Shown: positions 9,372-24,700 of the stretch, one piece after another
How positions within the stretch are numbered: the stretch's first letter is position 1
Layout: each line of letters opens with the position of its first letter
Source of the DNA: Owenia fusiformis
Taxonomy: Eukaryota > Annelida > Polychaeta > Sabellida > Oweniidae
Direction of reading: 5' to 3'
DNA length: 64,000 nt
NCBI GenBank assembly: GCA_903813345.2
Contig: CAIIXF020000006.1
Span: forward strand, 13,832,348-13,896,347
Position numbers and translations under genes: made by a program
Notes under the pieces: model-generated
Database searches by the model: none
Told to the model about the DNA's origin: nothing
What the model saw: only the letters and a program-made list of their open reading frames with translations

Positions 9372-11914
9372 TACTAAAGTTGAGATTGTTCAGTTGAGAT
9401 TGTTCTTGCATCTAGCCCTTGTACCCAATCCCTTTCTTCGTGCATATGAGAGAATGGCATGTCCATGTGCTTGATGCAGAAGTAGTTCAGCAACCTATTG
9501 AGATAATGTTGCTATCAAATCAGAAATCTGTTTGAAACAAATGATTATACGAGAAGTCAAATTGTTTCTTATAATAGCTTTAACATAATGTCGTAGTGGT
9601 CATGCTTTCATTTGCAAAATGGAGGCGATAGCTGGTGGAATGTGAGATTAATAAGGATATAGTCATACAGGTACCACTTTATATTATGTGAACATATCAG
9701 AAATGTAGGCACCTCATGCAAACTCGAGAGGGAACCAATGTTTGTAAGTAAGATCTGCGAAACATTTTCTTTAGTGGTTGAATTCCTTGTTGTGCATTAG
9801 TGAATTACCAAGTCCCAGAGGTCTGTACAGTCATTGGTCAATAGGGGGCAAATCAAAGATACTTTGGCACCTTTAGGATTAAGCCATAGTGTTGATAAGT
9901 TTGCAGTGTTCAACTGCTTTATTCAAGTGTTATATGGTTCACACCCTTCAAATTTACATCGAATTGTTAAAGTACACTGAACACATTATTTGAATGTGTA
10001 TGAGTCTTGGAATAAGTCTTGATCTTCAGGTGTTGCCTTGTGTGCTCTGTGAAATCAGGTCGAATTCCATCTCAATTTTTATCACTTCTGTTGCAATAGT
10101 ATTGTATCAGTATTATTAGCATATGCCAATATACCAAGGGAATGCAACATGTTGGATTTGTCCCCAGGAAGAAATTAAATGTTTGAATTGATAACAATTT
10201 GATGAGTTAAACTGATAATACCTTTTTGCCCTGAAACAAAAGGTTATATCGAGTTCAAATTTAATTACCTAATAATATTCTGTTGCTACTCTCACTAAAG
10301 CAGATAGAAGTTATCATTATTTTAAACCTAATGATTGTTTGAGCATATTTCATCATTTATGAAATATAAGTTACTGACATGATCAAAATTGAAATAAGTC
10401 AGAATAATAAAATTCAGAATGGAGTAATCAAATTAGGGATGGAGACAGACACGTTGACCAATATTGTCGTAGTCTTGTCTTGATATCAAAAAGGCGACGT
10501 ACTTCCTAGCAGAATAACTAAATTGAAGACTCACTCTCACTGACCATTCGTACCCTTTTAAAACATAACTCAATTTTTGATTTCCTTTCAGGTTCATCAA
10601 AAAATTATGATCTTTCCATCTAATAATTGAAGGCAAGAAACTAAGTATAGATTCAAGAATATTGATCATTTACAGTCTGTATTCTATGATAAATAAAAAT
10701 ATGGTCAGGGTTCACAAAATGTTAACAAGGGTAGTGCGACCAATTATAGTCCTTCCTCTGATGTATCAAAAAATAATAACCCCATTAATGAAACATCTTT
10801 TGCGCCATAATTGAATTATGGGAACTTTGGTTGATTGATCGACTTCACGCCAAAAATCAAAAGCTCCGTATTACTTGCCAATCAGGCATTCAGTTGAGAT
10901 GTGATGATTCCGACTGGATGGTGTCGATGAGAGGTCATTTATATGATTAATGCTCTGACTAGTACTCAAGCTTATGGTTAATTTTCAATTTTACATTTAG
11001 CCCATTTTAGCTTCCTTTGGAAATGAATCCTAAAAGACAAACGAATCTCATAATGGACATCACTGAAGACTTATCAGAATGTTTCATATTGAACAAACAA
11101 TTGAAGTTTCTCCTCCAGGAGACTTTGGGAGCAATATGTTGATTTTTAAGAAGAAATGTAATGTCAGATTTGTTCATTCAATGTAATGAGATATGATTAT
11201 TACAACTACACTTGTTTCATAATTTAAAACATTTTGGAAAATCAATGATATAAAACCATTAAGTATCAAGAATAAAATATGAATGATTTTTGTCACATAA
11301 CTGTGAAAAATCACATTGTGGACAAGTTCCAAAACATAAAGTTTACCTTGTCATGCCTATCATCTTTGAATAAAGAAGGACTTAGATACAACACCATTTG
11401 ATAACATACGCCTATAGTTGACTATCTTTTTATAAAAATGTTATAGGAAAGTTCAAGTTATAAGTAAAAGAGTGAGATAAGCTTGAAAATATAATTTTTT
11501 GAAAGAGTTCTCGAGTGCTTTGAGACTATTGATGGATAATTGGCTTTTATGAAATCTGCTTATGACACATGTCTTAAAGGGAGATCCGCTAGTCGTGTGT
11601 CATCACCTTTTTAAGCTGTTGTCTCTTCTAAAGATTTAAGGATACATTTTGTGTCAGTAACCCTAATGTAATATCTCAGGAATTTTTTGAAAATTCATCA
11701 AAAAATCTGATTTTGTTGACTTTACCATTTACTGTTTGCATTGTTTGGAGTTTATATACATGTATGAAGTATGTGGAAATATGTTTTCATTGAATTACTT
11801 GGAATTTTTTTGTGAGGGCTTTTTCTATTTAGTTTGTCACAATCCTCAGATTATCTCCAATAATCTTTGAAAGGGTTAAATTTTTTAGGGACTTAACACC
11901 TTATTGGTCAATCT
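9372..11914. other. Intron 1 block: nothing recognised
   Basis: AT-rich non-coding sequence on both strands. No repeat longer than simple homopolymers stands out. Confidence 0.45.
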
Positions 11915-11929
11915 GGGTCATGTGGGTCA
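11915..11929 (+). promoter_or_regulatory. Candidate DR3 nuclear-receptor site
   Basis: GGGTCA TGT GGGTCA is two identical hexamer half-sites as a direct repeat with a 3-bp spacer, preceded by another GGTCA ten bases upstream. Direct repeats of AGGTCA-like half-sites spaced by three suit VDR/EcR-type receptor heterodimers. Function is inferred from the motif only. Confidence 0.25.
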
Positions 11930-14900
11930 AAGGAGGTACTTTGCTACTACCTCCCTTGGGGCTTTTAAGTGCACCACTCAGAATTTTTCAAGAGCTTTTT
12001 TCCTTTTATTTGCCTAATGGAATTACTCATCTTAGATCATAATAGGGTCATTATACTACCAAAATGTGAACAAAAACACATTAAAAATGTAAATGTGGCA
12101 AATTCATGTTTTCATTGTTATATGTTAACAAAGAAAATGGATGGATCCTGAAATTTTCTTTGTTATTATGTTTTAATACATGAAACAAATTGTATAAGAA
12201 AGTGCATTTTAATGGGCCTCTCATCCCTTGTGAATCCTGGTGAAAAGATCTCAATCCAACTTAATTTCACAAGAATACTGAATGAACTCTTGATTTTACA
12301 TAATTTTTTGTTAACTTTTTGGTTTCAATAGCTTCTTCATGTTACTTCAATTGTATTTTCTTTTTTGAAAAATGGTCCCTGCTCCTTATTTGTAACAAAG
12401 GAAATTAACTTTCTAGATTGTGCCAAGGTCAAGAAATTGAAAGATTGCTATAAAAGTACACATGTACATATATAGACTTCACATTTGTATTAAGATCAGC
12501 TTAAAGAGACAATTCATTTGGTGAATACCTCAGGAGAACACCTCTTTAAATGAATATATTTTTGATTATGATCTCATGTTTGCTTGCTTTGTATGAACAC
12601 CTCTTTAATGAACACTTAATTAATGTAATAATGTTTATTTGTACTGCATATGTCTCCTGCTACTGATTTTGATAACCCTCACCATATGTTGAATATTTCA
12701 ACAGACTTGTAGCCCTTCACAGATTTTATCACATATTAAATAAAAATACAGTCACCACTTTGAAATACATATTATCAAATAGAATATGAAATGTGTTTCG
12801 CAATGTTGCCATATTCAGGAATAAGCCCCTACGTCATAGTGTTATAATGTAAAAAAGTAACTGTCAAGGGGTATTAATTTTTCAAAAGCCGCAACCCACA
12901 AGGGATGCAGTATCACGCTCCCAGTCTCAATATTATTGGAGAGTTTTCAACAAGGCCAGCCTTCTAAAAAACAAGCACGCTCTTGGCTCCAAGTAGACCC
13001 AGTTTGTTTATAGCACTGTTGAGACTACTTTAGATCCATTACCTCGTGTTCCAGATATATTCCTACTCAAGCCTCCTGTGTCACAATGGTCTGGCCGTTT
13101 CACACATTTCTGTGAAATCTATATCATAGAGTTCGATTTATGAGATCCTCTACTATCTTTTTTTATCAGACGATTTTGTAACTTACCACTTGAATTATTC
13201 AGCAGTGTATATTTTTGAATCTTCATATTCAAAAACATTTTTCTGAGATGATAGACATGTACCTTGTTTATAAATACTGAACTGTTATACATGGTAAGCT
13301 AGAATTGTATAAAATGATCAGAGTTTGGAAATATTTTCACCAGTTTGTTTTAAGTAAAGTCACGGAAACAGAAAAATGCCTGTTTTATTCTGGTGAATGG
13401 TGGTGAAAAAATGAGGATATTTACAGTTGAGTCAATAGAAATTCACTCATATGGTAAAGGAATGTAAAATGTACATGGTATTCGATTGGCTGAATTGTTT
13501 GCTAAGCTTCTCTGTTATTTCTTGTTATTCGTGTCATCTTCACAAACAAGTCAACACTTCTGAGAGTTCAAATCTGGTGCTTCCAGAAAAAAGGATTTTA
13601 AATTTGTTCCAGTTAAACTCACGTGATCTAATTGGAAATTTTCCGGCCAATATGCAAATTGTTGATTAAACAGGGATTAGATGGCCTGATAGCCAAAACA
13701 TGCAATTGCATACTAAACCAAACTATTTGGTTCATTAATATAGATTGAGAGTAGTTGTGGCTTACTTTCAATCTCAAGATGTCTTACATTTCCTCTTTAA
13801 ACAAGCTTTAAAGAAATGTTATATTGAACATGGTATCTCTTTAATACACAAACTTGTTAAAACTACCAGAAAATCACTCGTCTTATTCAATATTTTTGAA
13901 AGAGACACTAGAATCTGAAAAGCAATCTTAACCCTTCGGGAACAATGCTTCCTTACAAAGGGTAGAGCTATGAAAGTATCAAAAAACCTTATTTACTCTA
14001 CATGGTAAGTTAAAAGGATAGATCTGCTTAAATCCAGAGCATTAACATGTCTGGTAAGTATGATCAGTTGAGAGCCGACATGAATTTTTATTGATATTGA
14101 AACGATTAATTTCCACTCATGATTCTGTGAAAACGACACCTTCGTTTAGTTAAACCCAGTAGCTTTTCACGTTTTCACAACTTTAAGCGTTTCTTTACAA
14201 TTCGCATAGCTTTAAACCAATATTGTGCCACCAAACGGAACATGGCAAGAGGGTGTGAATTGTATATAAATGTTACTGAATCTTAGCCCAGACACATTTA
14301 GCATGAAAATCGAGTTATTGATCTGTGGTGAACATCTACGAATAATCCATTTATTAAAGTTTATTTTCATGTTTTTATATAAATATCACAATTTATTTTG
14401 ATTCCATGATCTATTTATTTCAGTAATTTAAAATAATTTCATGCCTGTTTATTTATTTTTTTATTTGACTCTACTTGAATCCTCATATTTTGTTAAAAGA
14501 AACATTACCCAAACAGAATATTTTGCAATGGTATTTGTTCCCCTATGTCTTTTTACGATTAACGAAAGTGTTAGAATCTCCCATTACGGTGTCATAAACT
14601 GAAAGCATTGTGTGAAAAAGATATTGTGGTAGAAAGGTTCATCAAAGAACGACTGACACACCATGCCACAGGTATTTGTCCATGTTACCACAAATCATCT
14701 GCTACAATATTTTGCCCATTATGCATTCGGGGCATGCAAGTGTCATTTATGTTACATTTTCTGGAGTCAGTAAATTACAGTTTTTCTCATGATAGACGCT
14801 GAGCTAAATAATTATATGGGCCAGTCTCCAGACATGTTCTTTGGAGAGTTGTCTGACCTGATCCTATATAGTAGCAAATGTCCCCTCACTAGGGGTTTGA

Positions 14901-17900
14901 TTAGAATTTCTTACAACAGAGGCAAAGCAAGTGAAAACAACAAGCAAATTGCAAATTATAACTTTAATAGGACATAGTAGATCAGTTTCTTAAAACAACC
15001 AGCAAAGCTGTTAAAGACAACCAGAGAAAGTCTCCTGTTGCTTGCTGTGAATGAAACTTCTGCCCCTGTATTACGTTTCTCTCTATTTCAAACACAAGCA
15101 AGGAAACAAACTGTTGACGAATCACTCCCTTCCTTTAACAAAAATTTCATCAATGAAATCAATGGTAGCTCTTGTATATTGGAATGTTGAGCCCTATGGG
15201 TACATACCAAATCAAACAAGAAGGTGTTTACAGTGTGAATGTAGTGGCAGCAGATAAAAGAAATGAACTGAGTATCTAGTTATCAGAACTGGCCATTCAG
15301 AGAAAGTGAATGAATTAAAACTATTGTGCCAAAACACTTGAAAATATAGACATGTTTTTTACTTCCTTTACATCGCCCATTATTCCCCAGGCTTAAAATT
15401 CACTTGTGCTCATTTCAATTTTCCATCAGAAATTTTAGTGAAGTTTCTGAATTTAAACATAATTTTGGTATATATTTTCATTAAATTCTTGTTAGGTTAA
15501 ATCATATCTGTTTATTTATTTGTGTTTTATATTGTCATTTCCAATCAATTCATTCATGGTAGAAACTTGTAAAACCCATGTGTCTGCACTTACATTAACA
15601 TCAAAAGAAAGACATGAGAATGTATCATCAAAGAAACTAGGAAGATAAATAATTTTCAGCTTGTTCAGTATATACAAACATGGATATTGGCACATGTGTC
15701 ATCCCCCCCTCACTCATAGTTGGCTTAAATGGTTTTGAGTTGAGAATTTCCTGAGATACATTTTCAAATAGATTGTTTTTGGGTTGATTAGTGTTATCTG
15801 AAGTGATGTACATAAAACCCAAATTGTTGAACTTAGGGAAATAACTTTTGTGAAGAGCTTTACTCGAAGGCGATAACTGTCTGCTTAAAGTTACATCCTG
15901 GCATCATTTATTTCATGTTATTTCTATTTAAAAGTTCAATGAATTGCCTGTTTTTCTCGCATTTATGTATAATTTCAACTGTTCACCATATATCTGTTCA
16001 GTTTATTTCTTTCAAATTCTTCTCTTTTTCACCCAATTTCACATTTTAGTACACAACAATTGTGATCTTTTGTTTTATGTCAGTCTAATACACCTGCATA
16101 TACATTCGGTCAACTTTAATGTCTTCCTCCACTTGAGCAGTCTGTATTTCTGTATCTCAATTGGCAATTTCCCTTATCAACAGTATTCTGTTCTTACATC
16201 AAATATGTGATAAAGAGAGAAATGAACAAGGATTTGAGCAAAACAGACATGCAGCAAACACTCTAAATTATATAGAAACCTTAAGCATCCTGGTTATTCT
16301 TCAGATATTCTTCCCAAAAGAGACCCAAAATGGGGTTCCTTAAACATTTGGAAAGGCTCCATTAAATTCAGAGATAAGTCTAGAGCCCACATATTTATTC
16401 CCTCTTATCATATTGGCTTAGTGGTAAATTATCTCTTAAAGACATTTTTGTGTGATTTGAAGCCTTTAAAACAAAGTTATGAATATTTTGAATTTACTTC
16501 TTACTTAAACACAGTTTAACAGAACCATCTAAAAATATGAAACAACAAAAGTAGTTTTATGTTTAAATCCAGGGTGTGAAATATTTTATTTGTTTATCCC
16601 TCAACAGTTTGTTTATCCCATTGCTATTTGTTTATTTATCTCCTATATATTTGTTTATCCCATTGTTGATGCTAAGACTTCCAATTTAGAAAATGTATCA
16701 GAAATGTTTCCACCTTTCTTAAAAATATGAAAACAACTACAATTTTAGTTTGTTTGTAACTTTTATATTTCTAGATTTTCTCTATGGCAATGGTTACAAT
16801 TTTATAATTATATTGTGAAAATGTTACACAGTTACAATCAATAGTATATTTTTCCAGCACATGATTTGTGAAGTAATAGTTTATTCTTTTAGTAAGGGCT
16901 GATCAGAAATATCAATTTCTCAATTATTTCAAGTAATATTGCCACTGAGAAATTATCAGAATCAGGGTAGTCAACATTTTGAGTGTTTTATATTTTGAGT
17001 ATTGAGTGTTGACACATACATGGAGTGTTTAAACGGGCATTTGTAGGACATGTTCAAGTCAGTTGATCCCTCTTAACCATCCAACTTTTCACAGGTTCTC
17101 ATGGCGCTTTTGTTATGGCTTATCTGAGCCTGCTTCAGTTTCTTTAATTCCTGTGTGCTTTCTTGGTTCTTTATGAAGAAGGAAGTGCTGAAGTGTTCAA
17201 GTATATTATTTGTTATGTTAATGGCATTCTGGCTAATTTTTAGGTAGGCCTTGCAGGACAATATTCTGGTATGTTTATGCATGTCATCAGTATGTAAGTG
17301 TAGTTCATAGATTCCCCAAATTACTTATTTTATTCACCTTACCCTAATTTGAAAATTATAATTTCTTAAAGGATGTTAAGTGTTTTTGACTGGAGCCTTT
17401 CTCGTGTTCAAGTACTGGATGTATTGACCCAAACATTGAATGATTGAGGTTATTTGCTTTTGTTAAACTGCTTCAGATGTTTTCATATCCACTATACACA
17501 CATACAATCAATTGACAAAATACATTTCATTCTTATGGTGGATTAGATTCAGCTTTCAGTTCATTGAAGGAAATGTTCACTTATTTCGTGCCCTCCTATT
17601 TTTAACTGTCATATTTGTGAATCTATCCCACTCCCTTTGATTCTTCAATCTGTGAAGTTTGAAAATTCACGAGGCTCGGGGATGTCATGGGAATAATTGG
17701 GCTTATTAGATAAAATATTCATTTTCCCATGTTTTTATTAGGAAATTTAAAATTTCTGATATTTTTCCAATTCACTTCACTCTGCCATGGTCAGATTTGA
17801 TGTTTGATTGTTCTGAATATTTCATCCAATAACAGGGCGTGGTTTTTTGAAATTAACAAGGCCTGTGATTTTTAGATTTTTATCCCAATTATTGTTTTCA

Positions 17901-20900
17901 TTCCATGAATTTTATCTCAAGAAAATAAACCTGTGTTTTACATCCGGAACGCAAATTATTAAATTGTATCCATTCAGAATAATTATTGATGGAAAAGATT
18001 TGATATATCGTCCATGTTAGATACAAAGGAAAATAACAATAGAACAAAAAAGACCATTCGTTTCAATCGGTATGCTTTTAACATTATATTTGTCTCATAT
18101 TTCACAAAAGTTGCCTCTTGTTAGACAAATATATGCTCGTGTTCATTCAATACACTCTGGGGAATAAAAGTGGAGAAATGTTTCAAATATTTGTTCCAGT
18201 AGATGTAATATTTGTTTTCTGGACTCAAACTTAGAGTCAGGTTACTCCTGTGTCACATTCAAACTTTCTGAGCAACACTGAGCTTAAATTATTAAACATA
18301 ATGTAATCCTTTCATTCTCATACAAAGCATCTACACAGTTCAACATCTCTGGAAGCTAGCTCTCCTATCTAAACTACATTCGTACCCTGCTTCTGAACCA
18401 GGGGATGACACTAGAGGTAGAGGGGGGGGGGGCAATGGAGAGGCCTGGTACCCAGCTATTTTGCCTACATTAGTATATAACCATCTTGGATTTCCAAGGT
18501 ATGATGTGAAAATCAAACTGGGAAACGAGCATGTATATAACTTTAAGTTGATATACTAGCAAAGTTAAATTAAATATCAGGAAACAATGATGAAAAGACA
18601 ATAGACAAAAGACAATACTGGTGTGACAAACTGATGGAATCCTGACTTGAATAAACAATGAGTCACACCTCACTGTTCACAATCCTACAAAAATCTTCAT
18701 AGTTTTTCTAAGATGCCATGAGTTTGTCATGAAAATGAAAATACATGTCAACTTATTTAATGCCGTGTATTAACTTTGTTATCATCCTTCATTTTTGTGT
18801 TTTTGAAGGAATATTTTGTTTATTCATAAATGTTAACATTTAGCTTTGGCAGGGGTGAGTTAGGCTTAAAGGAAGCATAGAAAGCAATGATTTCCTTTTA
18901 ATCTTGAGATGTATACATAACTTGTTAGTCACTTGTGTACTTGAGAAAATCTGAACAGTCTTAGCAAATATTGGTGAATGGATTCCAAATGAAGTATGCC
19001 TCATTTGTCATCTGTTGAAAAAAATGCACCAACTTCAAAATGTGCTTTACAGATTTTGAATGCCTATTTGTATTTATTTTGCAAAAAAAACAATTCTGAA
19101 ACCCCAGTGTTTCTCTCCTATTTTGCACCAGTTTGGCACTTCTCATTTCACAGGTGAATATGTTCATTTACCGTAATATACTTATAAGAGGTTGATCCCC
19201 ACCCAAAATTCTGCTTTCATTTTGTTTATGTTCACATATTAGGTGTTTATTACAACTAAACAAAATCCATACATACCACAATTCAACAATGTTGAGCATT
19301 TTTGAGAAAACAATTGAAAACAGCCATGACCCCATGAAAGCTTTTAGACAAGATTCAAAGTGTCATTTTGGGATGATTAGTAGACAGTTTATAGCAGTGA
19401 CCATGAGGTTTATGTGTCTTTTATGACTACCAGCTTTCAACAAGCTTTCAAATTCAACTATTTTGACCACGAGTTATGGGTTCTCTTGAAATGTGATATC
19501 TAGTCCAAATGGGATAGTTCAGGTGATGAACAACTAAATATGAAATGTTCCCTATGAGAAAGACATTGCAAGATTAAAAGAGCAACAGAAGTTGGAATTG
19601 TCTCAAGAATTTTATCGCATACTGAAGAACCAAGAATGAAGTTTTATGGCTGATTCACCAAATATTGAATTTTAATCCCAAAAACGCATCCTTTCCTACA
19701 TCATTGAATCATAATGATACAAACATTTATCCATACTATCTTATATTATCCAACTTATGAAAAAACTGCAGATTTAGTATTATTATTGAAGTGCAATGTT
19801 CACTCTAAATCCAGACCCCCATGGTAGGCATACAGAAATAACTATCTCATACCTTCAGGAACAGGCCTTTATCTCCAGGACCTGTTGTCTTGGGGTAAGA
19901 CATCTAATCACCCTGGCAAAATAAAATAAATAAAAATATCTTTAATGATTTTTTATTCAAAAAACTGAAATTTCAGAAAACTCCTTAGATCAATGTTAAA
20001 TTATGAATCATATATAAATGATACCTGGAACTGAGTGAAGTCTTTCAGCTGTGTTTTCCAGAACAAATTCTGATTCACAATCTGTAAGATCTTTAGCTAA
20101 TTAACAACCATAACTAAAGCCAAGAAAAAGACATGTGAGCTACTTTTGGTTTGGCCTTAATGTTGTCAAAACAAAGCAAGATAAGACAAGATGTTCCTAG
20201 AAGATCTAAAGATGAGTAACCATGTGAATGAAGTCTCACATGCTTGTACAATGTAATAACCCCATAGGTCCTCCTTCAATTGTGAAACGCAGTGAAAGAG
20301 TACAAGATACAATATAGTAGATGGGTGTGTAACTTGCAGTGTATTTGGATAGAGCTAAAAGGTTATGTCCCATCACCAGAGAAGGAATGGGGACATGGGC
20401 ATCACATATTGGATATTGAATCTAAAATATTTTGCTTATATCTGTGTAGTGAATTAACCACATCTTGTTCTTGTTAAATCTACATGTATTCCTGTTTACT
20501 GAAAATCCCATGTGAGAATTTCTGAAAGACCATACCCCCTAGTCTGTTATGGCCAGAATAGTTTCATGAAAAACATATGCATATAAACCCACAACTCAAT
20601 AACCTCAGTTCATCTTTCCTGTCTGTTAAACCTCACTGGCCAGGTGTATGATAGCTGTAAGGCTTGAATATTGCAAATTAAAGATTTGTTCTGGATGTAT
20701 TTTTGTACAATTGTTGTATTTCATTGAATTTTTCAGTAATTTCCTCGTTTGTAGATACTCAACCCCAAATTCTAATTTTAGGTCAGTGTTTTCTTTCTCC
20801 AGTCTCATCAATGAAATGCATAAAACATATGTCTGTTGAAGAAGTTGTAAAGTGTGTTGGTACCATCAGTTTACTACTACTTACTCACTTACTCTGATAA

Positions 20901-21540
20901 CTGATGGTTATGGGATGTGTAGCTGGACAGCTGCTACAAAGGGCGTCATGTTTTCAGTTGAGAAATAAGAGAGGAAACTGATGAATGAGGAAGATATGAC
21001 ACACATGAACATAAAATTAATGTTACAAAGTACATAGAAATGTAAGAAATCTGACACCCTATTCAAATTTTTCAAGAAATATCCAAGAATGGTGAAACTT
21101 TTTGCTTGATATGTCTGGTTTTGGTTGGTGCAAAACAGATTTTAAACACCTTGAGAATGGAAGTGTGTTTTATGGATGTAGTTTAAAAGAACCTGAGATG
21201 ATACATTATGTCTGGTTTCTCTCATTGATAAGAAGTTATGAGGAGATTAGGCCTCCAGTATTGAACAATGCTTTAAAATGGTATATAACCAAACGATTTC
21301 TACATTTGCAGAATGATAGTTGCTAAACTAAAATCTATTATTGTAAACCAATTAACACTTTCACGGATATAGTATAATTATCTAATTTTCAATGATCATT
21401 AGATGACATTTATATTTATTTTAATCTATATAAGTGTGGGATTAAATAAGCACAAATACTACAATCTTTTGTAAACACAGTATAAGCTACATATAGATAT
21501 GGAAAGACTAATTAAAAGCTCTTGAAAGTGACAGCTCAGA
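11930..21540. other. Intron 1 block: AT-rich, sparse simple repeats
   Basis: No gene seen. It contains a possible remnant of GAACACCTCTTTAA repeats near 12537-12616, a degenerate TTTGTTTATCCC cluster at 16589-16661, and an 11-base G run at 18422-18432. ORFs in this stretch have chance composition. Confidence 0.5.
16589..16661. repeat. Degenerate TTTGTTTATCCC repeat, four copies
   Basis: Exact TTTGTTTATCCC at 16589, 16608 and 16650, with a diverged copy near 16627. Unit spacing is about 19-23 bases. Confidence 0.75.
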
Positions 21541-21780
21541 AATGTCATCATCCATGAGAAATTATCTATGGGAAAAACAATGGTCATGTGATTATCCATA
21601 AGAAATACTATGGTCTTCCATGAGAAGAAATGGTCATGTTATTATTCTCAATGAAAAACTGATGGTCATTGCTACAAGAAAACAATGGTCATATTTTTAT
21701 TATCTATGGGAAAGACAATGGTCATGCTATTATCCATTGAAAAATCAATGGTCATTTTGTATTCCATGGAGAAAACAGTA
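21541..21780. repeat. Degenerate minisatellite with ATGGTCAT core
   Basis: The core ATGGTCAT (once ATGGTCTT) recurs at 21580, 21610, 21630, 21662, 21685, 21718 and 21748, a spacing of about 30-33 bases with shorter steps of 20-23. The longer units read roughly TTATCYATGGGAAARACA before the core. Copies are diverged and so old. No ORF spans the array. Confidence 0.8.
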
Positions 21781-24700
21781 CAAAATGAAGGAAAATTGAA
21801 CATAAAAGTTATATTTTTGGATGGGGACTTTATTTCTTGAGTCCATTTGCAAAGAAAGAAGAAAATTAAGCAGTAGCATTCAGGGTTTGGTATACAAATG
21901 GTACAATTGAACCTCTAATAATGTTAATACTCATCAATTGAGTTAGACAGATATCGCAATTAATGACTGAATATTTGCATCAAAACTGAAGAAATTGTCA
22001 ACCTTCTGCAATTAGGATTTGTGGGTCACAACGCCAGGAAATTAAGTTTGCAGCTTTAGAGTTAATGATTTTAATTAACCGTTGTATTAGTGAGACCTCA
22101 TTTTTCTAGCTTTGGTGATTTATTTGCTGCATTATTTCAGAAACTTCTTTGCTCGTTAATGATAAACTCATTATGCTCAGTGGGAATTTTAAAAACACTG
22201 ATAACCCATCCCCATTCCCCAAGTGATAAATCTTGATAGAACAAGTCATTGATACCCCTACATCTCAACATCCTCCCATCAATTTAAAAATAATAGCAAA
22301 TTTTATTTCATGTTGTATATTCTGTAATATATTTGCAATTGCCATTCATATATATAAAGAAATTATTGATCAAAACAAGATATTTTAGATACAGTTGTGT
22401 ACCCCACTCATCCATCCTCACCATAAAGCACAGGAACTTGTTTGAATGGCATGCCAAGGGGGGGGGGCTGCAGTAATAACAAGATTAAGATTTCTAAAGC
22501 AAGATGTCTTATTCTGGAACATCCTCTTTACTGTATCTAAATTGGTTATCTCCAGGGACAATGCCTTTATCCCCCTTGAAATTATTTTCTTCCCATATAT
22601 ATCTCCATACTGTATTTTCTTTCACCCATTGATACAAGTTGTTTCACAGTTCACAAGTATTTGCTACATCATACTTTACAAACATGTTGTGAAAAAAATC
22701 CATGTCTGCTTTTTTGTTATTAAGAAAATTGATCCTTTCTTTTTTTCAAGGTTTTTATTAGTTCAATACCCATCCCTTGAATTATTGATGCACTGCGCTT
22801 TATCAGCACCTGCAGGATCAAAGGAGTCTGGATAATCCCATAGTTCTCTCTGCCCAAATCAGATGATCCCTCAATGATTGGCTAAGTATGTTTCTATTGA
22901 GGGTGATGAGGTTTTGGGTAGATACCTCTTGTGGGGTTAAACTGAGGATTTGTCATGTGTTACAATAGAGCTTGTAGCTTCTTCCAAGTAAATAATCAAG
23001 CAACTCATGCCATATTGCAAAACAACGTGGGCCATATTAAAAGAAAAGACGTGAAGCAGTTATTTCATAGAGCATCCAACAAAAGTATGATTTCTGCAAT
23101 TTTTAGATGGTTCTATCAATTTCCTGGGAAAATTTTCACAATGTGTGAGGTATTTTCATTAGGTCTGTCTTGATGTCAGCTGATGTCAGTTTTTCCAAAC
23201 AAGAATATTTCACAATGTCAAACATAAATGAATATTTCTCCAAAATAATGATGAATCAGAAGAATTCCTTGTATTTCCATCCATTTTACTTTTATATGTT
23301 TTTCTTGTTAATTCTTCTCTTCGGCTTATATGCATGAAAACTTATGACTGGCCTGCTATCTATTTATAGAGCTTTGCTAATCTGCTTGCAACAGAGATTG
23401 TCTTCCCAGTAAGTGTGAAGATATTGGAATAATATGGCTATTTTCTTGCAATTAGTTTACTCCCGGATGTACGGTGTAATGTTGTACAATAAATTAAGGA
23501 TATTTTCAGCTTAACAAAGTTACGATGGCACTAACAACAGCGTTAAAAATGATTTTTCTCCGGAGAGGAATTTGATTCTTTTTCATGCCTCTACCTCCCC
23601 CTATATCTTCATTGGCACTCAAAGTGTTCCGTCTATTTCAAGAAGATCAAAAATACCTCATTAAATCATTTGATGACATGTAAATAGAAATGATTGATAT
23701 ATTTGGTCTGTCTGATGACATTTTTAGGTAGACATGATTGATTAGAACTCAAAATTCAGGGTATAAAGTAAGATACACTTTCATTTTTCTGGAGTTGTAT
23801 TTTTTTTATTATTATTATAATATATGGAGGGTCGTGCTGTTCAAAGAATGTTTGAAAAATATGATTTTTTTAAATATTAATAGTTGTCTCATCTTGAGTG
23901 TGTCAAAGTGGAATGACGTTTAATTTATCAGAACCTTTCAGTTACAGAATGAAAGATAATACTCAGGATGTTACTTTGAATTCTTATGTTTATCTGCTCG
24001 TGTTTTCACTCTTTTTCTCCAGAATTACAATAAGTATCTGAATTCATAGCAATTCTTTCTACATTTGTGATTTAGAGAGTGGAGTTCAATTATTTAGATA
24101 AATCCTTTGTTATTCAGATCTTTTCCAACATGTTTTGTATTGTAAAATCTGGGCACCATATTTTATTTATGAAACCGAAATAAAGAGAAGAAGCTTATGT
24201 GTAAAATGAGACCTTTATGTAAAAACATTTTTAAGAACCCTGATTTTTGAATTAATACAATAAATAAACAATAAATATTCTGAGATGCCAGTTACGCAGT
24301 GAATGAGAAATTGTATATTTCTGATGCATTTTCAAGATTTTCCGTATTATTTTGAAAACCTATTGACAAGGGAGCAATGTTTTTGATTAATATGTTCATC
24401 AAGGTGATCTCGATCTTGAGCCCCAGAAAGTAATCTCTACTGTGGATCTTTCATCATTAATTTACTTGCCATGCGTTTCAACTCACAGTTGTCAGTATCT
24501 TTTTCATCATTTTGATTTGAGAGACTTATAATGAATGAACTCTTGATGCTACTATGCATTTTCTCCTTTGGGAGTTAAGCACTTGAGAGTGTTGTCTTGC
24601 GGGAGACAGTATAACTTAAGGGAGTATCCTCCACCAATCTGTAATTATTAACAAGTGCAGCCAAACCATATGAATTTGAATTTAAAAGAAAACTCCCGGC

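Noticed and set aside
12537-12616. Third copy of the pogo-like MITE
   Set aside because: GAACACCTCTTTAA occurs twice, but the CAGTGAAACCTGT ends are missing and no borders can be set.
22446-22835. 129-codon ORF as a gene
   Set aside because: It runs through a G homopolymer, and its composition is that of translated AT-rich non-coding DNA with no domain.
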